Source: Mollicutes bacterium PWAP
GTDB lineage: Bacteria; Bacillota_I; Bacilli_A; Mycoplasmatales; Metamycoplasmataceae
Assembly: GCA_019661745.1 (NCBI GenBank)
Contig: JAIFTM010000073.1
Location: 1-5,291 of the forward strand
Reading direction: 5' to 3'
Length of the DNA: 5,291 nucleotides
The translations under genes were made by a program, and so were the position numbers. Each line of letters opens with the position of its first letter. The stretch's first letter is position 1. Shown here in pieces: positions 1 through 5,291 of the stretch. The notes under the pieces were generated by a model. That model was not told the origin of the DNA. It ran no database searches and was given only the letters and a program-made list of their open reading frames with translations.

Positions 1-9
1 AATATTTTT

Positions 10-38
10 TTGATTTAATTATTAAAATATTTTATAAT
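10..38 (+). promoter_or_regulatory. Promoter of the first LRR lipoprotein gene
   Basis: A TTGATT hexamer at 10-15 (four of six matches to TTGACA) and a perfect TATAAT at 33-38 are separated by exactly 17 bases, the ideal spacing for the housekeeping sigma factor. Transcription would start near 45, giving a leader of about 40 nt before the ATG at 86. The -35 box overlaps a run of seven T (5-11). This is the best-formed promoter in the window. It is inferred from sequence alone. Confidence 0.7.
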
Positions 39-76
39 AAAAAGATAAATATCTCTTTAGTTGGATATGAACAAAA

Positions 77-88
77 AGGAAAATGATG
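77..88 (+). promoter_or_regulatory. Shine-Dalgarno site that decides the start of the first lipoprotein
   Basis: AGGA at 77-80 precedes two adjacent ATG codons, at 83 and 86. The gap is only 2 nt to the first ATG and 5 nt to the second. The second ATG also lines up exactly with the start of the downstream paralog (both proteins then begin MKKR and place the lipid cysteine at residue 27). I therefore place the start at 86; starting at 83 would add one methionine. Confidence 0.65.
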
Positions 89-1396
89 AAAAAAAGAAAT
101 AAATATTTATTAAATATAGGAATGTTGATTACAACTTCTTCTCCTTTATTAGTTACTATTAGTTGTGGGAATAGATTAAGCGGTATAAATGATATTTTAG
201 AAACTATGAAATTAAATAATGACAATATTAAAGATGCAGAATATGCAGAAAAAATATTAAAAGAAGATTTTTTAATTTCTGAAAATACAAAAATTATTGG
301 ATCAGGTGCATTTTTAAACGATATTATACCTATTGGACTTGAAATTCCTGAATCTGTAGAACAAATTGATTATGCTGGTTTCAAAGGAGCTACATTTCAA
401 GAAGGATTTAAATTACCTGATTCAATAAAAAAAATTGGAGACTATGCTTTTGAAGGATCTAAATTAAATGTTGGTTTCCATATTCCAAATAATGCTTCAA
501 TTGGTAGAAATGCTTTTAAAGATGTAATTTTGCAAAAAACATTTTTTTGATCAATTAAAGATAGCAATGGAAACCCCATGGCAGGGGCTACAGTAGTTAG
601 TGATACTATTCCTGATAATAAATATAAAAACCAAGTTCTACCTGAAGATTATAAAATTCCTAATTATATAATTAATATTGGTAAAAGCGCTTTTGAAGGG
701 TCAACATTGCCTGAAGAATTTAAAATACCTGATAATGTTAAATTTGTTGATATTCATGCATTTAAAAATTCAGGTTTTGTATGAAGAGGAATTGGCGATG
801 AATTTAAAGAATATTATTTTGTTTTAGAAAAGATTATTCTAGGTCCAAATGCATATGCTGAAAATTTAAGTTTTCATTCTCAACTTATAAATATTAAAAA
901 TAATATTAATAAAGAAAATTTTTCTAAAAATATAAAATTATTTGATGAATTTTCTTTTTCAAATCTAGTTTTACCTGATGGTTTTGATATAGATCATCCT
1001 GATATAGGAATTCTTAAAGATGCTTTTAAAGGATCTACTTGGTCTAATGGTAATTTAATTGAGTTACCTGAAGGAACTTTAGTTGAATCTAATGGTGTTA
1101 TAACAGGTAATTTCCAAGGTGGATCAGGATTTTTTATGACAAAAGATGGTTCTATAGCCAAACACCATTCAGCTAGTTTAGCTTTATTACCCGAAGGTGT
1201 TTCACTTAAAATGTCTGACGGAAGTTTAATACCATTAATTGGGAAAATTGCAGTTAATAAAGATGGAAGATTATATAAATTAGATGGAAGATTAATTACG
1301 ATGCCCGATGGTAAATTAGTTAATATAGGTGATAAAGCTTTGGTTAAAACAGATGGCACTTTATTAAGTATACAAAAATATGAAAATATTATTTAA
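86..1396 (+). CDS. Surface lipoprotein with BspA-type leucine-rich repeats and a DG-rich C-terminal tail
   Basis: Predicted membrane-anchored surface lipoprotein of 436 aa. Residues 1-27 form a lipoprotein signal peptide: MKKR basic start, hydrophobic core, then VTIS before acceptor Cys27, the only cysteine. BspA-like (LRR_5-type) repeats follow, with their Ala/Gly-Phe pairs ending at F76, F99, F122 and F144, then F203 and F226, spaced 22-23 residues; a further AF sits at 313-314. Known proteins of this class are adhesins or ligand binders, but no ligand can be inferred here. Trp155 and Trp233 are TGA; Trp319 is TGG. Trp155 opens a non-LRR linker (WS...D..G.P..GA). From about residue 327 the protein changes to short repeats of the type L-x-DG-x-L, probably beta hairpins, a tail the downstream paralog lacks. 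It has its own promoter and terminator. With the standard code it would appear as at least three fragments; the open frame and repeat register across each TGA argue against a pseudogene. Confidence 0.9.
1261..1294 (+). repeat. Short direct repeat in the DG-rich tail
   Basis: The 13-base word AGATGGAAGATTA occurs at 1261-1273 and 1282-1294, offset by 21 bases (7 codons). It encodes two successive D-G-R-L units (residues 393-396 and 400-403), and a related P-D-G-K-L unit follows at 407-411. The repeat stays in frame and looks like small-scale tandem growth of the tail. Confidence 0.7.
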
Positions 1397-1404
1397 AAAA
1401 ATAT

Positions 1405-1432
1405 AAAATTAGCTAATAATTGCTAATTTTTT
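1405..1432 (+). terminator. Intrinsic terminator after the first lipoprotein gene
   Basis: A perfect 9-bp stem, AAAATTAGC (1405-1413) with GCTAATTTT (1422-1430), encloses the 8-nt loop TAATAATT and runs into further T residues. It begins 8 bases after the TAA stop at 1394-1396. A competing 11-bp pairing of 1401-1411 with 1435-1445 is also possible. The stem has little GC, as expected in this genome. It separates the paralogs into independent transcription units, although readthrough is possible. Confidence 0.7.
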
Positions 1433-1445
1433 AATAATTTTATAT

Positions 1446-1474
1446 TTTAAATCAAAGATATAATATATTATAAT
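1446..1474 (+). promoter_or_regulatory. Candidate promoter of the second LRR lipoprotein gene
   Basis: Two TATAAT hexamers lie at 1459-1464 and 1469-1474. The second has TTTAAA at 1446-1451 as a weak -35 with a 17-base spacer; the first has no recognisable -35. Either would give a short leader before the ATG at 1499. In DNA this AT-rich chance -10 boxes are common, so the exact element is uncertain, but a promoter is expected after the terminator at 1405-1432. Confidence 0.5.
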
Positions 1475-1485
1475 AATTAATAATT

Positions 1486-1501
1486 AAGGATGGTTTTTAT
1501 G
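1486..1501 (+). promoter_or_regulatory. Shine-Dalgarno site that decides the start of the second lipoprotein
   Basis: AAGGA at 1486-1490 lies 8 nt before the ATG at 1499-1501. An in-frame ATG at 1490 overlaps this site and would prepend MVF, so it cannot be served by it. The start at 1499 restores the MKKR beginning shared with the upstream paralog. Confidence 0.75.
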
Positions 1502-3289
1502 AAAAAAAGAAGCAAATATTTATTAAATATTGGAAACATTATTATTTCAACTATGCCCATAGTTACAGTAATTAGTTGTGGATCAAATTCCAAAAATGTT
1601 AAAAATGTTAATATTATTAAAAAAGAAGAAAATTACGAAATGAAAAAAATTAAAAGTGGAGCTTATAAAGATGAAATTTTGAGTAATGATTTTTTAATAC
1701 CTCCTTCAGTAGAAAATATTGAAGAAGGAGCTTTCGAAAATGCCATTATTGGAAAGCTTTTTTCTATACCTGATAATATAAATATTGAAGAAGGAGCTTT
1801 CGAAAATGCAAAATTGCCTAATAATTATGTATGATCATCGGTAGATGCTAATTCAAATCCAAAAGCTGGAGCGAATTTAATTAAAATGCCTGTAATAATT
1901 TCAAATACTAAAATTATTAAGGAAAATTCTTTTGCAAATTGTTTTATAACAAATTCAATTGATTTAACGAATGTTAAAACAATTGAATCAAAAGCTTTTC
2001 AAAATGCTACATTACCTTTAAATTTTATTATTGATCTAAATGTTACTTTAGAAAAAAATGCTTTTTTGGGTTTTAAATTAAATAAAGGCGATAGGTGAAG
2101 TCAAGTAGATGAAGAAGGATATCCTATAAAAGGTTCCAAAGTTATAAAAATTGAAACTATAATTCCAAATCAGTATAAGGGACAAAAATTAAATAATTAT
2201 AAAATTCCTAATGAAATAACAAAAATTGGCGCCAATGCTTTTCAAGGTACGGGTTATTTTTGAAAAATACCAATAGGATCTAATTCAGAATTTAAATTAA
2301 CACAAGAAGAAATTCCTTCATATGTTCCAAATGGAAATATTAATTTAATAAGTATAAACGACCCTGATTTATGAGAAAATGTAAAACAAGTTGATGGTAA
2401 TACTTTTACAGGAATTAGTTCATTGGTTGATATTTCTAATTTAAAAAATATTGTAAATTTTAAAGAAAATGCTTTTGCTGGATCAAGTTATGTAATAAAA
2501 AATAATAATAATCTTTCATTGACGCAAGCTGCTTTTTTTTCTAACGATAAAGATAAAGAACTTGTAAATGTAAATGACAATGATTTATTGGAAAATATAA
2601 ATACTATTAAAGTAGAGGCCCTTAAGGGCTCTATCATTACAAATAATAGATTTTTGGATTGAGGTCCTTTTTCAGGAATTATTGAAGAGAAAGCACTATA
2701 TGGAACGGGAATGGGAATAAGAGCATTTCCTAATGGTAATGATATTGGCAAAGAATATATCTTAAAAAAATCTTTATCTTCAATCTATGCAAATAAAAAT
2801 AATTTAATAGAAAATTTAGATTTTTTTTCAATAAATGATTCCCAATTTATATTACAATCAGTTGAAGATAATGTGTTAGTTGGATCGAATTTGATTTGAA
2901 AAATACCAATTGCAGGTACCAAAAATTTTGAATTAACACAAAAACCATTAGATGCAAAATTATCAACTTATAACTCGTCTTTTTTAAAAGATATAAATGA
3001 TTTAGATTTAATGGATGATGTAATTACTATTGATAATAATGCTTTTGCATATACTAATTTGCCTGAAAACTTTAAAATACCTTCAAGCGTAAAAGAAATA
3101 AAAGAGGGTGCTTTTGAAGAAACTTTATTAAATGAGAAATTTTATATAGCAAAAAATAGTACTATACATATTTATAATAAAGCTTTTGAAAATGTTAAAT
3201 TTCCTAAGAATTTTATTTGATCAAACCCTTATGGCGGTGTTAATGCAAAAATTGTAAGTGGAGAAAAACTTATTAATCTGAACTTATAA
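1499..3289 (+). CDS. Large surface lipoprotein with leucine-rich repeats and interspersed tryptophan modules
   Basis: Predicted 596-aa surface lipoprotein, paralogous to the gene just upstream. The signal peptide matches it nearly residue for residue over the first 12 positions and ends VIS before acceptor Cys27; the only other cysteine is Cys148. LRR blocks show F/Y at 56, 79 and 101; then 145, 167 and 189; then 248; then 516, 539 and 563, spaced 22-24. Between about 255 and 505 the LRRs are degenerate and mixed with a recurring unit (W/I-K/R, a later L-T-Q, then N-D-x-D-L-x-E-N). All seven tryptophans (112, 200, 255, 292, 388, 467, 574) are TGA codons, at 1832, 2096, 2261, 2372, 2660, 2897 and 3218, so standard-code annotation would shatter the gene. 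It ends with a WS module and LINLNL, without the DG-rich tail of its neighbour. A role in adhesion or ligand binding is known for the LRR class and only inferred here. Confidence 0.9.
1714..1809 (+). repeat. Exact 30-bp direct repeat, one LRR unit apart
   Basis: The same 30 bases occur at 1714-1743 and 1780-1809, offset by 66 bases (22 codons, one LRR). Both copies encode NIEEGAFENA in the same frame. Identity at synonymous positions, including the rare-looking TTC for Phe, points to recent duplication or gene conversion of one repeat; other LRRs in the two genes have diverged much further. Confidence 0.85.
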
Positions 3290-3326
3290 TTTAAAAAAAT
3301 AACTAAATTAGTTATTTTTTTAAATT
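3288..3326. terminator. Bidirectional intrinsic terminator (39-bp perfect palindrome)
   Basis: Bases 3288-3306 and 3308-3326 are perfect inverted repeats around A3307. The usable hairpin has about 17 bp with loop AAATT (3305-3309), an upper stem of ATAACT/AGTTAT, and A7/T7 tracts in its lower half, so each strand gives a hairpin followed by a T run. It begins within the TAA stop (3287-3289) of the plus-strand lipoprotein and lies 53 bases beyond the stop of the convergent minus-strand gene. It most likely serves both genes. Confidence 0.85.
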
Positions 3327-3379
3327 ATTTTTAATCTTCAAACATAATAAAATGTAAAGAAAATAAAATTTTAATAAAT

Positions 3380-5149
3380 TTAATCATATAAATTTTTGTC
3401 ATTAGAAAAAACCAACCCTGATCCATTAGGATTTTCATTAACAATATAATCTCTTTTATTTATTTCTTTTGGATAATTAGATATATAACTAGAAAAATTT
3501 GTTTTTATATTGTGTAAAGGTAAATAATTTTGATAATTAGCATCAACAAAAGATAATTTAGAATTAATTAAATCGTCGCCTTTAATGTATTCTTTCAAAG
3601 AATAAAAATATAAATTTTTAGTAGTGTGTATTCCATTTCCGTTTAAATCGCTCATATTAGAAAAATCATTTTCATATAATTTGTTTTTATATTTAAAATT
3701 TAATTTATTTAATAAAATTGGTAGAAAACTAATATTTCCATTTTTTTCCATTTTAATATATTTATAATTAGGATTTTCTAAATAACCTCCAAATTTTATA
3801 AAATTTGAATCATCAGGATTAGCACTAAATCTTTTAGAATGTTCTTTAATTATTGCTGAATTTTTTTTATTTAAAAAAGTAATATTATCTCTATTAGTGA
3901 TACCCATATTATTTTCCATTAACTCATAAAGTTTAATATTTCTTTTTTCATTATTTGAAATTATAGACCCGTTAGGTAGTAAAAAATTTTTTTTATTATT
4001 AAATATAAAATCATTTTCTTTTATAAACGAAAAGGGATTTGGATTTTGAAAACCGATATCATTTTCAGAAAATAAAGATGTTTGATAATGCATAACATCT
4101 TCAATAAAGGCATCAACTCCAATAATTTCATCTTTGTTATTTAAATCAGTTATATAGTAATGATTATTCATCATTGAATTTTTTTTATTAGTTACTTCTT
4201 CAAAAATTCCTGATCCTAAATATAAAGGCATTTGTAATTGATGCATTTTTCTAGTACTGATTTCTTGCATAGAATAATAATATTGTAAATCTTCAATTTT
4301 TTCTTTAAATAAAGTTAAAACTTTGGGTTGATTATTAATAAGAGGTATAAAATTTAATTTATTATTAATGATTTGGATTTGTTTTTTATAATTTCCAATA
4401 TCAAAAAGATCTTTTTGGTTAAAATTATAAGCCAAAGAATGAAATCCTTTTAAAAACGATGATTGCAATTTTAAATCATCTTTTAGAATATCATTTTGAA
4501 AGATATTTGAAATTTTTAAATCAGAAAAATGACCAGTATCATTATCATAATAAAATGTCTTTTTAAATTCATTAACAAAATTAGTTTTTCAATTTTCATA
4601 ATCTTGCATATTATAAGAATAAATATTTTGAGTAGAATTTTGATTTGTTATTCCATTAATTTTTTTTGAAACAGAATTTAAATAAACAGAATTTTTAAAA
4701 TGTCCATATTCATGATAAAAAACGCTCAATATATAATATAAAATAGAATCTTGATCCATAGAATTAATCTTAACAAGATCTCTAACATTAATAAATATTT
4801 CATTTGTTCCAGGATAATAAGAACCATTTTCATTATTAGAAATAAAATTTTCATCATTAATAACAATGTCTTTTAATCCAAAAATTTCTGGTCCTAACGG
4901 AAATTCTTCTTTAATATATTTTAATAATTTTTCTGAATGAAAATCATCTAAAGCATATTTACCATTTACATCTAATATTTTTAATTGAAATCCAAGATCA
5001 CTATTATAAATTTTATAATGGTTTTTAATTTCTTTTTTATTACTATTTAAGATAATAACTGGAGTTACTATTGCAATTGTAACTAATGAAATAGCACCTA
5101 ATGATGAACCAAAAATTATTTTGTTTTTTTTGCTTATTTTTTTTGACAT
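3380..5149 (-). CDS. Membrane-anchored zinc metalloprotease (HEYGH motif)
   Basis: Predicted 589-aa surface metalloprotease. A lysine-rich N-terminus is followed by one hydrophobic segment (residues 11-34), a signal anchor or uncleaved signal peptide; the rest would face outwards and contains no cysteine, so it is not a lipoprotein. The HExxH motif is His146-Glu147-Tyr-Gly-His150 in a hydrophobic helix context (YILSVFYHEYGH): two zinc ligands and the catalytic Glu. The metzincin extension is absent. Glu296 in YSMQEISTRK is my guess for the third ligand. The remainder, to 589, matches no domain I know. Trp187 is TGA (4589-4591) and is the only tryptophan; without recoding, the gene would split into 186-aa and about 362-aa pieces, the first carrying the active site. 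It resembles, from memory, the mycoplasma group called MYPU_1760 family metalloprotease; this is unverified. The start at 5149 has no Shine-Dalgarno but puts the anchor at the N-terminus. Substrate unknown. Confidence 0.85.
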
Positions 5150-5156
5150 TAATTTA

Positions 5157-5175
5157 ATTATATTAATTTATTATA
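5157..5175 (-). promoter_or_regulatory. Promoter -10 elements of the metalloprotease gene
   Basis: On the minus strand two perfect TATAAT boxes occur, at 5175-5170 and 5162-5157. The nearer one ends 7 bases before the ATG, so a normal start site would fall on or next to the A of the ATG, giving a leaderless mRNA. The farther one would give a leader of roughly 13 nt. Neither leader contains a Shine-Dalgarno sequence, unlike the two plus-strand genes. No good -35 is visible; the region upstream is the T-rich tail of a terminator. Confidence 0.55.
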
Positions 5176-5203
5176 AAAAAACAAAAAAAGAGCTAAAAGC
5201 TCT
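5175..5203 (-). terminator. Intrinsic terminator of a minus-strand transcript entering from the right
   Basis: Read on the minus strand, AGAGCT (5203-5198), a TTT loop and AGCTCT (5194-5189) form a 6-bp stem with three G-C pairs, followed by six T, one G and seven T (5188-5175). On the plus strand the stem is followed by AAATATTTAAA, not a T run, so the direction is clear. It ends a transcript whose gene starts beyond the window, and its T tract adjoins the -10 box of the metalloprotease gene. Confidence 0.8.
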
Positions 5204-5291
5204 AAATATTTAAATACTAGATATATGATAATTGTCTCTGCTAGAACAACCATGAAGACCTTATATTTGCGATTGCTCGCTTTATTTATAA
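5183..5291 (-). ncRNA. Candidate structured small RNA, 3' part only
   Basis: The stretch before the minus-strand terminator has 42% G+C at 5231-5280, far above its surroundings, as structural RNA genes do in AT-rich mollicutes. Minus-strand folding gives a GCGA/TCGC stem (5280-5277 with 5272-5269) capped by a GCAA (GNRA) tetraloop, and an 11-bp hairpin (5253-5243 with 5239-5228) with loop AGC, a bulged G5236 and two adjacent G-U pairs (5251-5230, 5250-5231). The G-U pairs become C/A mismatches and the tetraloop is lost on the plus strand, so all signals, with the terminator, agree on the minus strand. I do not recognise the RNA: the visible part does not look like the 3' end of tRNA, 5S rRNA, tmRNA or SRP RNA. 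The alternative is the 3' end of a protein gene, since one frame is open here, but it would run through the terminator. Confidence 0.45.

Noticed and set aside
22..225. Minus-strand 67-codon hydrophobic frame at the left edge
   Set aside because: It overlaps the promoter and signal-peptide coding region of the first lipoprotein. The hydrophobic composition follows from A-rich lysine codons read in reverse as Phe and Leu.
548..784. Reading the lipoprotein genes as decayed pseudogenes with premature stops
   Set aside because: Every interruption is TGA, never TAA or TAG, the frame never shifts, and the Trp positions are conserved in register between repeats. That is recoding, not decay.
994..1359. 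Open minus-strand frame of 121 codons opposite the DG-rich tail
   Set aside because: It lies wholly antisense to the first lipoprotein, whose signal peptide, repeats and terminator are convincing. Few TAA/TAG complements occur in the glycine-rich stretch, so an open antisense frame is expected. No Shine-Dalgarno or recognisable motif.
1401..1445. Alternative 11-bp pairing (1401-1411 with 1435-1445), suggesting a switchable terminator
   Set aside because: The pairing is all A-T and excludes the shorter GC-containing hairpin only partly. Chance complementarity is frequent in such AT-rich spacer DNA and no aptamer-like structure is present.
2488..2751. Open minus-strand frame of 87 codons inside the second lipoprotein gene
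   Set aside because: Antisense shadow of a gene with repeat structure and consistent code-4 reading; no start signals or family features.
5158..5291. Open minus-strand frame at the right edge that could be the C-terminus of a membrane protein
   Set aside because: The frame is open for about 43 codons, then stops at 5160-5158, but it would read through the hairpin and T tract of a good terminator and overlap both -10 boxes of the next gene. Its GCG, AGC, CGC and GTC codons are unlike the neighbours. A stretch this short can be open by chance. Not fully excluded.
1..5291. Search for CRISPR arrays, insertion sequence ends, tRNA or rRNA genes, and phage genes
   Set aside because: The only repeats are coding LRR repeats and terminator palindromes. 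I found no spaced identical repeats, transposase motif, tRNA T-loop consensus or rRNA signature.

Overview
The window looks like a mollicute (Mycoplasma-type) chromosome. It is extremely AT-rich, and all three long reading frames hold together only if TGA is read as tryptophan (genetic code 4). Ten in-frame TGA codons lie inside otherwise continuous, family-consistent proteins, against a single TGG. Both plus-strand proteins are cysteine-anchored lipoproteins, which also fits a wall-less bacterium. I cannot name the species from the sequence.

Layout. A TTGATT-17-TATAAT promoter (10-38) drives the first lipoprotein gene (86-1396, 436 aa). A hairpin terminator (1405-1432) and a weaker promoter (about 1446-1474) separate it from a paralogous lipoprotein gene (1499-3289, 596 aa). 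The two share an almost identical signal peptide with the lipid-acceptor cysteine at residue 27, followed by BspA-type leucine-rich repeats of 22-23 residues. A 39-bp perfect palindrome (3288-3326) lies at the convergent junction and can end transcription from both sides. The minus strand then carries a 589-aa membrane-anchored, cysteine-free protein with an HEYGH zinc-protease motif (3380-5149). Its promoter sits so close to the ATG that the mRNA may be leaderless. Upstream of it, at the right edge, a minus-strand intrinsic terminator (5175-5203) ends a transcript that enters from outside. The visible 3' part of that transcript (to 5291) has raised GC and two hairpins that work only on the minus strand, so it may be a small structured RNA.

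How it fits together. The window encodes cell-surface proteins: two related LRR lipoproteins that probably face the host or environment, and beside them, on the opposite strand, a predicted surface-anchored metalloprotease. Each gene has its own promoter, so nothing shows they are one operon, and a functional link between protease and lipoproteins is only inference. The most distinctive signal is inside the lipoproteins. Tryptophan, nearly always TGA-coded, sits at two fixed registers after the LRR Ala-Phe pair, and each register introduces its own non-LRR module. These modules recur within and between the paralogs and look like a poorly described repeat architecture. No gene-free stretch exceeds 300 bases.
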